Below, one piece after another: positions 7,208-15,836 of a stretch of DNA of 64,000 nucleotides. How positions within the stretch are numbered: the stretch's first letter is position 1; each line of letters opens with the position of its first letter. The position numbers were made by a program, and so were the translations under genes. Source of the DNA: Pedobacter nanyangensis (GTDB lineage: Bacteria; Bacteroidota; Bacteroidia; Sphingobacteriales; Sphingobacteriaceae); assembly GCF_003313505.1 (NCBI RefSeq), contig NZ_QMHO01000003.1:310001-374000 (forward strand), in the 5' to 3' direction. The notes beneath the pieces are model-generated. The model was not told the origin of the DNA, did no database searches, and worked only from the letters and a program-made list of their open reading frames with translations.

Positions 7208-8920
7208 ATGAAAAAGATATTAACGATAATTTTAACTACGATAGCTCTATCATCTTGCGAAATTGATAGAGAACCATACGGCTATGCCAAAGCCGAAAAC
7301 ATAGCCAAAAACCCGGAAAACTCCATAGATGCCCTGTTAAACGGAACGTATGCGCAGCTTAAAGCCTGGTCTGACCCCATGCACCGTTTAGGTGAATACG
7401 CCGGCGACAATATCATGATCAGGGGATCGTCTACAGATGCCTTTTACGAATTTATATCCTTTGCCAGAACACCAAACAACGGTAGATTATCTACCTTTTG
7501 GGACAGCGGCTACAAAGCCATTGCACAGGCTTCCAATATCATTAACATGATCCCGCAAGGTAAAAGCGCAGCTATTGACAGTAAATTGGGCGAGTGCTAT
7601 TATATCCGTGGAATGATGTATTTCTATTTGGTTCGTGCGTTTGGCCGACCATATTATCAAAATCCGGAAACTAACCTGGGCGTTCCAATTGTAAACGGAA
7701 CTCCTGCCGACATTAAAAATGTAACCCTGCCCGATAGATCAAGCGTTAAGGCCACTTATGAGCAGGTAATTGCCGACCTGAAAAAGGCCGAAGAACTGAT
7801 CTCGGTAAATAAAGGGCCAATTTTTGCCTCTAAGGCTGCCGCACAGGCCATGCTTTCGAGAGTTTATCTTTACATGAGTGGAACTTATGAAAACCCCAAC
7901 CAAAATTATGCCCAGCTTGCCGTGGATTATGCAACCAAGGTGATAGATGCTTCGGGAACCTACAGCCTGTTGCCAAGAGCGCAGTTTATGAAATACAATA
8001 CCCTTACCCCAGAAAACAACAAGGAAACCATTTTCGCAATCAAACGTGTGGCCTCAGAATTTTCTGGTTTCGACCACTATTATGGGGTAGGTGGCATGTA
8101 CTCCAACATTGGCGGTATGGGTTGGGGCGAAATGTATGCCAGTGCAAAATACATCGGTTTGCTTAACGAAACCGGAAGAAACGATTGGAGGCCTGACAGC
8201 TATAAAATCGTAGATGCCAGGGCTGCCTTTATTGAACCTACCTATGCCAAAAATGCTGCAGGAGCCTACACCGAAGTATTTAGGTTTATCAAAGATGATG
8301 TAAACAATACCTTAAATTATGTGCAGTTAAATACTACCCGCAACGGCAGTACCATTACCTGTGCTGAAGGGGCGGCTACTTATACCCTTACCGCTGTTGA
8401 TGCCGCACAGGGTATTTATACCATCACCTATAAGGATGGCAAAACCTACACCGGGTATATCGACTATTTCATTACCTTAAACCGTGTTTATCCTCAATTT
8501 TATATTGTGAAATGCTCTAGAGAGGGCGAAGATTCGCAATTGCATTCTCCAGTAATCAGCAGGTTGGGAGAAGTTTATTTAAACAGGGCCGAAGCCTACG
8601 CCAAACTGCAAAACTATGGCCTGGCGCTTAACGATTTGAATACCATCAGAAACCGCTCTATCGTTAACGGCGGCTATACTTCGCTAAATGCCAGCAATGC
8701 AGGTGATAGGATCGATAAAGAAAGACAGTTGGAGCTGGCCTACCAGGCAGAGCGCAGTTTTGATGTTTTCAGGAACGGAAAGCCCCTTAACCGCCAATAC
8801 CCTGGCCCCCATAACCAAACGGCAAACATTGCAGCTACCGACTTTAGGGTAATTTACTACATCCCTCAAGATGCCATTAACTCGTACCCAGGAAAATTAA
8901 CGCAAAATCCTACGCAGTAA
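7208..8920 (+). CDS. SusD/RagB-type nutrient-binding lipoprotein
   Basis: The surface lipoprotein that caps the SusC channel and binds substrate. I start it at the ATG at 7208, ten bases after the susC stop, because this gives a clean signal peptide with lipobox LSSC (Cys17); an upstream in-frame ATG at 7184 would overlap susC and add a charged tail before the signal. The 570 residues show the helical TPR-like scaffold of the family (ECYYIRGMMYFYLVRAFG, KAAAQAMLSRVYLYM) and the late motifs LGEVYLNRAEAYAKL, DLNTIRNRS and RQLELAYQAERSFDVFR. The gene pair is surely co-transcribed and ends at the hairpin at 9057-9094. No other genes of a polysaccharide utilization locus are present. Confidence 0.95.
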   Translation: MKKILTIILTTIALSSCEIDREPYGYAKAENIAKNPENSIDALLNGTYAQLKAWSDPMHRLGEYAGDNIMIRGSSTDAFYEFISFARTPNNGRLSTFWDSGYKAIAQASNIINMIPQGKSAAIDSKLGECYYIRGMMYFYLVRAFGRPYYQNPETNLGVPIVNGTPADIKNVTLPDRSSVKATYEQVIADLKKAEELISVNKGPIFASKAAAQAMLSRVYLYMSGTYENPNQNYAQLAVDYATKVIDASGTYSLLPRAQFMKYNTLTPENNKETIFAIKRVASEFSGFDHYYGVGGMYSNIGGMGWGEMYASAKYIGLLNETGRNDWRPDSYKIVDARAAFIEPTYAKNAAGAYTEVFRFIKDDVNNTLNYVQLNTTRNGSTITCAEGAATYTLTAVDAAQGIYTITYKDGKTYTGYIDYFITLNRVYPQFYIVKCSREGEDSQLHSPVISRLGEVYLNRAEAYAKLQNYGLALNDLNTIRNRSIVNGGYTSLNASNAGDRIDKERQLELAYQAERSFDVFRNGKPLNRQYPGPHNQTANIAATDFRVIYYIPQDAINSYPGKLTQNPTQ

Positions 8921-8964
8921 AGGATGGCGAGAAACAATTTCAAATTGGTATAAAAGTGCTAAAG

Positions 8965-9032
8965 CAAATGTTTAAACATTTGTAGGCCACAGATGCACAG
9001 ATAAAAGGTTTAGAAAACCGGTGTATCTGTGG
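8965..9032. repeat. Two palindromes after susD
   Basis: CAAATGTTTAAACATTTG (8965-8982) is a perfect 18-base palindrome. It is followed by CCACAGAT...ATCTGTGG (8987-9032), which can form a separate stem. Neither has a T-run; the true terminator seems to be the next hairpin. They may be a protein-binding site or stabilise the susD mRNA end. Confidence 0.6.
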
Positions 9033-9043
9033 TTAATTAATAA

Positions 9044-10036
9044 TTAAAATTCCAGAAAACGGCCAATGTTTACATACACTTGGTCGTTTTTTTTATGCTC
9101 GCCGCTGTTTAACTGTAGGGCCCTGATATGCACGCCGTTTCTTTCCAAAAGCAGTTCATCATAAAAACCTTTATAGTAAATATCCCGTACGTTAAACTTC
9201 TTGGCCGACCAGCTTGCCTTTAGCTCTACCCATTCGGGATAAAAGCAAACCTGCTCTTTAGTTACCTTAAGTTCCAGTTGTTGGGCCTGCTGCTTAGAAA
9301 GCACTACGGCATTCCCCAACATTTTGGCGGTATAGGTATTGGTTGGCTGGCCATAAACTTCCCTTGGACTGCCTTGTTGCTGCAGTTTACCTTCCCTTAA
9401 AATCACCAAACGATCTGCCATAAACAAGCCATCGGTAGCATCATGCGAAACCATGATAATGGTAAGCCCGGTTTCTTTGGATAAACGTTTGATATCGGCA
9501 CGCAATTGATTTTTCAGAATAGCATCCACTTGCGAAAAAGGCTCATCCAGCAGCAGCACCTTGGTGTCACTCACCAAAGCTTTGGCAATGGCCACCCGTT
9601 GCTGCTCGCCCCCGCTCAGTTCAATAATCTTTTTGTTTTTAAGCGCAGTAATGCGCAGGTGCTCCATCACCTCCATGGTTTTCTGCTGCTTTAGCGCCAC
9701 ATTGGTATTAGACAGCATAGCGGCGATATTATCGTACACCTTGGCATAAATGTTCAACGAAAAATCCTGGGTAACCATTTTCATATCCGCATGCCCCGGA
9801 ATAAGCTGTTCATCAGGGCCCTTCACCCGCTTTCCGTTAAACAGCACCTCGCCCTCGTCTACTTTCAACAAACCGTAGATAGATTTTAACAAGGTCGATT
9901 TTCCACTACCACTTTCGCCGATAATGGCTACAATTTCGCCCGCTTGAATATCAAAACTAACTCCAGAAATACCCGATAACTGCTCTGCCTGGTGCTGTTT
10001 AGTTAAGTTTTGAACACTAATGATGATTTCGTTCAC
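9044..10036 (-). CDS. ABC transporter ATP-binding protein, PotA/FbpC-like
   Basis: An ABC ATPase of the spermidine/iron/sulfate importer type. It has Walker A GESGSGKST, a Q-loop (VTQDF), signature LSGGEQQR, Walker B VLLLDEP, the D-loop and H-loop VSHD, then a C-terminal region after about residue 225 that resembles a TOBE-like regulatory tail. I place the start at the GTG at 10036, giving NEIIISVQNLTK as the first beta-strand; an ATG at 10078 would add a 14-residue hydrophobic-charged extension. No permease or binding protein is adjacent, so its partners must be elsewhere and the substrate is unknown. It converges on susD, and its last codons are shared with a + strand terminator. Confidence 0.8.
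   Translation of the reverse strand: MNEIIISVQNLTKQHQAEQLSGISGVSFDIQAGEIVAIIGESGSGKSTLLKSIYGLLKVDEGEVLFNGKRVKGPDEQLIPGHADMKMVTQDFSLNIYAKVYDNIAAMLSNTNVALKQQKTMEVMEHLRITALKNKKIIELSGGEQQRVAIAKALVSDTKVLLLDEPFSQVDAILKNQLRADIKRLSKETGLTIIMVSHDATDGLFMADRLVILREGKLQQQGSPREVYGQPTNTYTAKMLGNAVVLSKQQAQQLELKVTKEQVCFYPEWVELKASWSAKKFNVRDIYYKGFYDELLLERNGVHIRALQLNSGEHKKNDQVYVNIGRFLEF
9057..9094 (+). terminator. Terminator for susC/susD lying inside the convergent ABC gene
   Basis: AAACGGCCAATGT and ACACTTGGTCGTTT pair as an imperfect stem followed by eight T's on the + strand, so it can end susCD transcription. On the other strand the same bases encode the last ~15 residues of the ABC ATPase (KKNDQVYVNIGRF). 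The hairpin is closely related to that at 3461-3495. Confidence 0.7.
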
Positions 10037-10078
10037 GTGGGTAAAGATAGTTAAAAAGAACCTTTGTTTATCGTCCAT

Positions 10079-10406
10079 TTCCTTGGCAGTAACTTAACCA
10101 AAGAATAACATTGTATCCGATAAAACCATTCCGATCTTCCAAAGACCAACTTACGCCTTCCGAAGACCTCGCTAGCGCAATGTTACACATCAATAAATAT
10201 CTTCAAACCAACTGTTTGCTTTAATATCATCTCCTCCCCTCTCTACGCCCATGTAGTTTTACTGCCAAATACCTAAACAATTTCCAACAATAAAAAAAAT
10301 CCCGTCTCTATATCAGAAACGGGATTGATTTCATTGCTGTGTGCGTGTATTTTTATGCAAAACATTAAGTATAGTTGAGGCTTAAGGTTTCCTAATGCCT
10401 TAATGT
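10079..10406. other. Gene-free stretch between ABC gene and barrel gene
   Basis: About 330 bases with no supported gene. It holds the upstream region of the ABC gene and the terminator at 10299-10326 of the operon that follows on the minus strand. No repeat family member was seen. Confidence 0.5.
10299..10326 (-). terminator. Terminator of the ECF sigma operon
   Basis: AATCCCGT...ACGGGATT, with TCT/AGA extending the stem, gives a stem of about 10 bp. On the minus strand it is followed by a T-run (eight A's on the + strand just before it). It lies 80 bases after the barrel gene stop. Confidence 0.85.
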
Positions 10407-11210
10407 TTAGTTCAAGCCAAATGTTAAACCAAACGACATGCTTTTTAATCCTTTTTGGGCATCGGTATCAAACATATCGTTGGCATTGTATTTAGCAAAC
10501 AATCCTAAGCCACCGTAACCAATTCTCAGGGTACCGCCGTAGCGGAAAGGAGCAAAATGGTAGTCGTCTTTTATTTTCACTTTACCAAATTCATCGCTGA
10601 TTTGTTTAACCTTTCCGCCCAATAAAAATCCAATCTCTGGCCCAATTACAAACCTAAAGCGTTTGCCATGGTTGTTCTCTTTGGTTCTAAACTCAAAGTT
10701 TAATGGTACGTGAACATAGCTGCTCGAAAAACGGTTTTTGCTGAAAATTACGTCCTCTTCCTTGTACTCCAAAGTTGGTTTGTTTTTTTGAATGGTAATA
10801 TCCCTATCCAAACGGATATGTGTCCAATCAAAACCACCCGCTAAATAAATTTTAAAGTGGTTGTTAAACCTATAGCCAAACTGTAAAACATCAAAAGAAA
10901 GCGTGCTCGTTTTCCAAGGTTTGTAATCAAGGAAATCATTAGCGCCCGATAAGGTAAAACTTCCATTGTCAATCAATTTGGCCAGGCCAATATCCAAACG
11001 TGTAAAGGTAATGCCGCCTACAAAACGACCTTTATTTTGATCGACTTTGCCAGTGCTATCTTTCTTCTCCCCTATGGTAATACCAACGCCGTAGTTAATT
11101 TCAAACTTTTTGCGCTTAACGCTATCTTTAACCTCTTGTGCTTTTAAGCTTCCCGCTGCTATAAAAGTAAGTCCACTTACCAATACTGCTTTTAAAATTA
11201 GATGTTTCAT
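10407..11210 (-). CDS. Outer-membrane beta-barrel protein
   Basis: A 267-residue exported protein with a signal peptide ending around LKAQ (residues 1-24). The rest is alternating beta-strand sequence typical of small Bacteroidota barrels (FEINYGVGITIG, RFVGGITFTRLDIG, YRFNNHFKIYLAGGF, GYGGLGLFAKYNANDMF) and ends SFGLTFGLN. The ATG at 11210 is chosen because the signal peptide begins there and the leader motif CACACACAAATGAAA precedes it. It is the third gene after an ECF sigma factor and an anti-sigma-like protein on the same strand, so it is a likely output or sensor partner of that pair. Exact role unknown. Confidence 0.8.
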   Translation of the reverse strand: MKHLILKAVLVSGLTFIAAGSLKAQEVKDSVKRKKFEINYGVGITIGEKKDSTGKVDQNKGRFVGGITFTRLDIGLAKLIDNGSFTLSGANDFLDYKPWKTSTLSFDVLQFGYRFNNHFKIYLAGGFDWTHIRLDRDITIQKNKPTLEYKEEDVIFSKNRFSSSYVHVPLNFEFRTKENNHGKRFRFVIGPEIGFLLGGKVKQISDEFGKVKIKDDYHFAPFRYGGTLRIGYGGLGLFAKYNANDMFDTDAQKGLKSMSFGLTFGLN

Positions 11211-11296
11211 TTGTGTGTGTTTATATTGTTGTAAAGTTGGCATGTTGGAAGGTTATAAAATCATCCTGTTCATCCTCCAAGCCCAAAATCCTGCTC

Positions 11297-12049
11297 CTAT
11301 TTTTTCTTATTCAACCTAACAAAGCCAATGTTCAGTCCAATAATCGAAGAGTTATCATCATCATCCGTATTGAATTTGATAAGTTTTTTCTCTCTTTTAT
11401 CTACTTTTTCAACCACATAGTTGATCAAATCGCCCATGTTACGTATTCCCTTTTTATTGGTTTCAGCCGTTTGTGCTGTAGCATTATCGTCATCAGTTAA
11501 ATTTCCCAAACTTGCAATCATGCTGGCATCGCTTTGCGCTACAGTATTTACCGGCACAACATTTCCCGTATTCACTACATCCAGTGCCCTAACTTCTGCT
11601 CGTTTAATAGGTAGATGTTCATTTTGTACAGATGGTTGCACGACCGCAATATTATTTTTTGATTCATCTACCAATTGCGCTACTACGGCAGCCGGTACTT
11701 CCCTTTTGGCCAGGTTACGGTTAGCCACCCTATGCACATTTACCGGTGCAGGTTCATTTTGCTCCGTTTGAGGCGCTTCCACAACCAATACAGGCTGCTC
11801 TACCACTGGCTGGGCCACTGCAACCTCCGTTGCGGCACTTTGCAGGTAAATTTTCTCTCCGCCTTGGCTAAACCATATTGCCGAGGTTACGGCAACCACA
11901 CTGGCGGCTGCCACCCACATCAAAGGAAACCTGCGTTTAGGCTTAACCGCCAATTGCCCTTCAATATTGGCCCATAAATTTGCTGAGGGTTCAACCTCTG
12001 CATTCATCAATTTGTCTCTAAACAAATTGTCAAAATCATTATCCGGCAT
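11297..12049 (-). CDS. Putative anti-sigma factor, single-span membrane protein
   Basis: A 250-residue protein with a short cytoplasmic N-terminus (DNDFDNLFRDKL...PSANLWANIE), one membrane segment at about residues 42-60 (PLMWVAAASVVAVTSAIWF) and a long periplasmic part rich in Val, Ala, Gln and Pro. Position and topology match the anti-sigma proteins encoded after ECF sigma genes in Bacteroidota; no zinc HxxxCxxC motif is present. The ATG at 12049 overlaps the sigma stop by 11 bases, which implies translational coupling; an ATG at 12058 is also possible. The C-terminus ends in NIGFVRLNKKK. Role in binding the sigma factor is inferred from context. Confidence 0.75.
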   Translation of the reverse strand: MPDNDFDNLFRDKLMNAEVEPSANLWANIEGQLAVKPKRRFPLMWVAAASVVAVTSAIWFSQGGEKIYLQSAATEVAVAQPVVEQPVLVVEAPQTEQNEPAPVNVHRVANRNLAKREVPAAVVAQLVDESKNNIAVVQPSVQNEHLPIKRAEVRALDVVNTGNVVPVNTVAQSDASMIASLGNLTDDDNATAQTAETNKKGIRNMGDLINYVVEKVDKREKKLIKFNTDDDDNSSIIGLNIGFVRLNKKK

Positions 12050-12608
12050 GTGTTGCATAACCAAAGCCCTCCAATTTTAAAATTTCCTGTTGTAAAATCG
12101 CCCTAGCTCTCGAAAGCTGCGATTTGCTTGCTCCTTCGGTAATTCCCAAGGTTTCCGCAATTTCCTTATGCGAATAGCCCTCAATTGCGTACATATTGAA
12201 CACCATTCTGTAGCCATCGGCCAGTTTCTGTATCACTTTCATCAAATCCTGCATACCCAAACTGCCAAAGTCAAAACCATTCGAAGGTTGTTCATAAGCA
12301 TCCTCAATAGGTACTACATTTAAAGACCGTAAATTTTTGCGGTAACTTTCAATAGCGGTATTTACCATAATGCGGCGCATCCATCCTTCAAAAGAACCTT
12401 CGCCCTTAAACTCTCCAACCTTTTGAAAAATCTTTACGTACCCTATCTGCAAAACATCCTCAGCCTCCATCCTATCCTTGGCATAGCGCATGCAAACCGC
12501 CAACATTTTCGACGCAGTTTGCTTATACAGCATTTCCTGCATCTGCCTGTTGCCGGCCTTACAACCTTTCATCAGTTCATCTAACGTATATATTTTAGCC
12601 ACCTTCAT
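12039..12608 (-). CDS. ECF-type RNA polymerase sigma factor
   Basis: A 189-residue sigma-70 family regulator. Region 2 is visible at about residues 30-85 (YKQTASKMLAVCMRYAKDRMEAEDVLQ, FEGWMRRIMVNTAIESYRK) and region 4 at about 130-180 (YRMVFNMYAIEGYSHKEIA, then the helix-turn-helix TLGITEGASKSQLSRAR). Its ATG at 12608 fits the family start. It heads the three-gene operon with the anti-sigma-like protein and the barrel protein, so the set probably senses an envelope signal. A TATTTTTG box lies 130 bases upstream. Confidence 0.92.
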   Translation of the reverse strand: MKVAKIYTLDELMKGCKAGNRQMQEMLYKQTASKMLAVCMRYAKDRMEAEDVLQIGYVKIFQKVGEFKGEGSFEGWMRRIMVNTAIESYRKNLRSLNVVPIEDAYEQPSNGFDFGSLGMQDLMKVIQKLADGYRMVFNMYAIEGYSHKEIAETLGITEGASKSQLSRARAILQQEILKLEGFGYATHAG

Positions 12609-12738
12609 TTGTTCGCTTGCATAAGGGTAGATGTAGGTTTCTGCCCAAAGGTTGCAAGCACGTTAAAAAATATTTTCTTTTCAGGAGAGATGCGGCCATA
12701 CCGCTGTTAGGCATAGCACTTTTTTGTTTTTCGAAAAG

Positions 12739-12746
12739 CAAAAATA
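12739..12746 (-). promoter_or_regulatory. Candidate -7 box for the ECF sigma operon
   Basis: On the minus strand this reads TATTTTTG, an exact TAnnTTTG match. No TTTG is found at the usual 19-21 bases further upstream, so support is partial. It would give a leader of about 125 bases. Confidence 0.35.
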
Positions 12747-13045
12747 GTAGTTCTTGGATTATTTCAGCCCCGCTTTCGTTACAATCTTTTTGTAACCCCT
12801 GTCAACCTGTGAGCAAAGGTTCTGTTTCATCGCCTCCAAATGCTTCGTTCCTCAGCATAACCGCTTTATTTCCGTTACCCTAACAAAAAGTATTTCCACT
12901 ACAATCGGGTTTAATCTTGATCGTTTTATGCCCTTTTGCCAAGAGGACGCCACTGCTAAAAGCGCGTGAAACAGCTCCTATCAAAGCATTTTCCTTTCCA
13001 AGGCAGCCGTATAAAAACAGAACAAACCATAACTTGAGCAGCTAA

Positions 13046-13167
13046 GACCTCGAACAGGTCAAATATTTATAAAAACATCCCCACCGCTCCGGGTACGACT
13101 CCGCAGGAGTCGCATAATTTCCCCCACATACTTATCTATAAGCATTGAAATCCTTCGGATTTTCGAT
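13046..13167. repeat. Dispersed palindrome-rich repeat, copy 1
   Basis: The unit contains GACCTCGAACAGGTC, then GCGACTC/GGAGTCG as TACGACTCCGCAGGAGTCGC, then AAATCCTTCGGATTT. The copy at 15837-15946 is the reverse complement of this unit with the same three palindromes in the same order. A 40-base direct repeat (12977-13016 and 13181-13220) flanks this copy, as if the unit inserted into or was bounded by it. Confidence 0.75.
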
Positions 13168-13328
13168 TCCCTGATGGTTTCCTATCAAAGCATTTCCCTT
13201 TCCAAGGCACCCATACAAAACCGGCTACACACAACCTAAAGCTCTAAAAAACAACATGTTAAACTTGCAACTTTGTAAATATTTTTATTTAACTTTAATT
13301 ACAAGTCAAAATTTAAAAACATAAACTA

Positions 13329-13700
13329 ATGAAAATTGTAAAACTAATTTTGTGCGTACTATTCGGACTGATGTTCATTAACGCTGGGCTCGACAAGTTT
13401 TTACATTACATGCCCATACCAAAAATGGAAGGTGAAGTTTTAGCCGTAGGTATGGCTATGGCCAGCATAAAATGGCTGATGCCTTTAGTGGCCACTATTG
13501 AAATATTGGGCGGTCTGTTATTTGCGATCCCTAAAACAAGGGCATTGGGGGCCATTGTCATTTTTCCGATCATGGTAGGTATTATGCTACACCACGCCAC
13601 TTACTTACCACAAGGTTTACCACTTGCCGCCCCATTCTTCCTCATCAATTTATGGATAATTTTTGATAACTGTAACAAATACAAGCCAATGGTAAGCTAA
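13329..13700 (+). CDS. DoxX-family small membrane protein
   Basis: A 123-residue protein with four predicted membrane helices (residues about 3-20, 45-65, 70-90, 98-115) and the family signature LMFINAGLDKFLHY near the N-terminus. DoxX-like proteins sit in the inner membrane; some are linked to quinone or thiosulfate metabolism or to oxidative stress defence, but no specific role can be assigned here. The length is usual for the short family members. It stands alone, with a repeat mosaic upstream and a perfect 15-bp hairpin downstream. Confidence 0.85.
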   Translation: MKIVKLILCVLFGLMFINAGLDKFLHYMPIPKMEGEVLAVGMAMASIKWLMPLVATIEILGGLLFAIPKTRALGAIVIFPIMVGIMLHHATYLPQGLPLAAPFFLINLWIIFDNCNKYKPMVS

Positions 13701-13713
13701 TTGGAATATAATA

Positions 13714-13747
13714 AGACTTACGAAGTTTTTTGAAACTTCGTAAGTCT
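13714..13747. terminator. Perfect hairpin between doxX-like and MuiA-like genes
   Basis: Arms AGACTTACGAAGTTT (13714-13728) and AAACTTCGTAAGTCT (13733-13747) pair over 15 bases with loop TTTG. It can serve as a bidirectional terminator for the convergent genes. The same arms occur at 44717-44748 and, decayed, at 16031-16102, so it is also a member of a dispersed family. Confidence 0.7.
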
Positions 13748-13763
13748 AACAAAATCAATCTCC

Positions 13764-15641
13764 TTACTCAATATTAACCGGCCTGTTTTTCGGATACTTT
13801 ACCTGATATTTCAGATCTAGCTTTTTTTGTTCATTAGGCTGTAACAAAAACTGCCAAATCAATTTGCCTGTAGCTTCATCCAGCTTGGCTTTCGAAAGTT
13901 CTTGCTTCTCTACACTAATGTCGCTGTTGGTGGCTACCGGAATTTGGTCCTCTATGGTTAAGTTAATGGCTTGGCTTTTTCTGTTTTTTACCTCAATTAC
14001 AAAATGCCTGCTATCCTTTTGCGACGAACCAATAAATTGTCTTTCCGTATATCCTTTTTGCTTTTCGCGTTTTACCGATACATTTTTATCTACCCCTAAC
14101 GATATGGTCAACGTATCTGCTTGCTGCACATCTAATAAGGTTTTGCCCAAGTAAGTTCCCTCAAAGAAAATATTGGCTTCGCCGCTAATCAAGTTAATAT
14201 CATTAAAGTCGGTAATTTTAGCCGTTAAAAAAGCATCAGCTGCTGCTTTTGGAACAGCGTAATATTCGTATGCTGCTTTAAAGTCGTAATTGCCAATGTC
14301 TACCGCAGCCTGTTTGCCATCGCTCAAAATCGTATAAGGCATTTTTATTTCGAAACTAACATTAGTTTGTTTTTCTACGCTGGCCACTTCCAACGGGACA
14401 GACGAAATTGAATTTACCCCTCTAATACGAAGTTGAGGCGAAGGGCTAGCCGTTGTGTTTGACTTAGCACTTCCATATCCCATCACCACCACTTCCTGTA
14501 AAAGTTTGGTATCGGGCTTCAGTCTCACGTTTACCTGTCCGTAAGAAGCGGTCAGTTCCTGCGGATCATAACCGATGTAAGAAAACTGTAACTTATTTGC
14601 GCCAACAGGCATTTGTATCGAATAATTACCGTCTGGATCAGTCACTGTAGCAATTGAAGAATTTTTAACCCTTATGGAAACACCTGGCAAGGCAGAATTA
14701 TCAGTATCATCTACCACTTTACCTTGTACCAAATTTGAAGTAGCTGCTGTTGGACTAAAAAACGAATATCCAGCACTTAAATAACCCAATAAGTACGTTG
14801 GCAATTTTGGTTTTTCATTATTATTGGATGGATTTCCAGAAGACAAAGTTAATTTTACATTTTTCCAGTCTTCCCCTGAGTTTTGGCTCACATTGGCCTT
14901 ATAAACCAATTGTATCGGGCTGGCCACATCAATGGCCCTAATATCGTAACTTGGATACCAACTGGCATTTTTCACTAAATAAGCCAATGTAAACTTACCT
15001 TTAGTAGCCGCTTTTGCAGAAACTTTTACCACGACATCGCTGGCATTACCAATGGGCTTGCCATCTACCTCTGCAATTTGCCTGTTTAGTTTCTTGAACT
15101 GTTCTTCCTGCTGACTGATTTCTTTTTCTATCGAAATTTGCTTGGTTTTTGCTTCGCTCAATCGCTGCTTCTGAAAATCCAACGCCGCTTTAAGCTTAAC
15201 CAAATCATAATTTACATTTGGTCCCATTACCGTTTGGTTTTTCATCAACATTTCCTCTTCAGCTTTGTAAACGGCAATTTCATTTCTCAGTGCAACCATC
15301 TTATCAGCAATCTCTGCCAACTTGGCTTCCAATGCCATTTTTTGCGCTGATTTCTTCTTTTCCAACAAGAAATTACTTTGACGGGTAACTGATAAAATGG
15401 TAAAATTCCCCTCACCTTTGGCTTGTAAACTTTGGGTTTCAATACTTGACGAAAGACCCGAAAAAACAAGTAAACTTACCCCTTGGGGCAACTCTACCAT
15501 ATCTGACTGGCGTAGTACCTGTGCACCGTTCATGAATACGGTAACACCAGCAATTTTTGAATTTACATTGATTTGATTGTCTTGCGCAAAAACTGCGAAA
15601 TGAATAAAGAGCAGCAATGCAGATAGTAGTTTCTTTCCCAT
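13764..15641 (-). CDS. DUF4139 (mucoidy inhibitor MuiA-like) protein with inserted carboxypeptidase-regulatory domain
   Basis: A 625-residue secreted protein. I start it at the ATG at 15641, which gives a signal peptide (MGKKLLSALLLF...FAQ). The frame is open further upstream only because it crosses a repeat. Order: N-terminal DUF4140-type domain (about 25-125), coiled coil (about 95-190), the start of DUF4139 with the SWYPSYDIRA motif (about 227-236), then an inserted carboxypeptidase-regulatory-like domain (about 305-375: VQGKVVDDTDNSALPGVS). This ends in the TonB-box-like EVVVMGYG (about 383-390), after which DUF4139 resumes to the end. The family has no firm biochemical role. The insert is the same module that precedes the plug of SusC proteins. 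It is encoded alone, convergent with the DoxX gene. Confidence 0.85.
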   Translation of the reverse strand: MGKKLLSALLLFIHFAVFAQDNQINVNSKIAGVTVFMNGAQVLRQSDMVELPQGVSLLVFSGLSSSIETQSLQAKGEGNFTILSVTRQSNFLLEKKKSAQKMALEAKLAEIADKMVALRNEIAVYKAEEEMLMKNQTVMGPNVNYDLVKLKAALDFQKQRLSEAKTKQISIEKEISQQEEQFKKLNRQIAEVDGKPIGNASDVVVKVSAKAATKGKFTLAYLVKNASWYPSYDIRAIDVASPIQLVYKANVSQNSGEDWKNVKLTLSSGNPSNNNEKPKLPTYLLGYLSAGYSFFSPTAATSNLVQGKVVDDTDNSALPGVSIRVKNSSIATVTDPDGNYSIQMPVGANKLQFSYIGYDPQELTASYGQVNVRLKPDTKLLQEVVVMGYGSAKSNTTASPSPQLRIRGVNSISSVPLEVASVEKQTNVSFEIKMPYTILSDGKQAAVDIGNYDFKAAYEYYAVPKAAADAFLTAKITDFNDINLISGEANIFFEGTYLGKTLLDVQQADTLTISLGVDKNVSVKREKQKGYTERQFIGSSQKDSRHFVIEVKNRKSQAINLTIEDQIPVATNSDISVEKQELSKAKLDEATGKLIWQFLLQPNEQKKLDLKYQVKYPKNRPVNIE

Positions 15642-15696
15642 ATTTAATGAATTTATACTACCATGATGCAAGACTATTTCTATTTGCATAACATTC

Positions 15697-15723
15697 CACA
15701 AAAAAAGCATCACTTTTTAGAGT
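15697..15723. repeat. 27-base direct repeat, copy 1 (half of a terminator)
   Basis: The 27 bases starting CACAAAAAAAGCATCAC are identical to 16118-16144, where they form the left part of a working terminator. Here the right arm is missing (GTATAC instead of GTGATGC). It appears to be a broken duplicate lying just upstream of the MuiA-like gene. Confidence 0.8.
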
Positions 15724-15836
15724 ATACTTTTTTTTGCGCGTACCATAATATATTCCAAAAACTCAATCTCATTGAGCAGCAATCTTCTTCTCCAGCGGAG
15801 ATAATAATCCACCAGTACTAAACTGCGTTCAATTTA

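Larger units (their letters stand above)
12609..13328. other. 720-base gene-free stretch built from repeats
   Basis: No gene is supported. The first 300 bases are the upstream region of the sigma gene. The remainder is a mosaic: a 40-base direct repeat at 12977-13016 and 13181-13220 (36 of 40 identical, starting CCTATCAAAGCATTT) flanks a ~120-base palindrome-rich unit at 13046-13167. The last 60 bases are the A/T-rich leader of the DoxX gene. Confidence 0.65.

Noticed and set aside
12617..12883. 88-residue + strand open frame upstream of the sigma gene
   Set aside because: Cys/Ser/Phe-rich composition, no domain, and it covers the sigma gene's upstream region.
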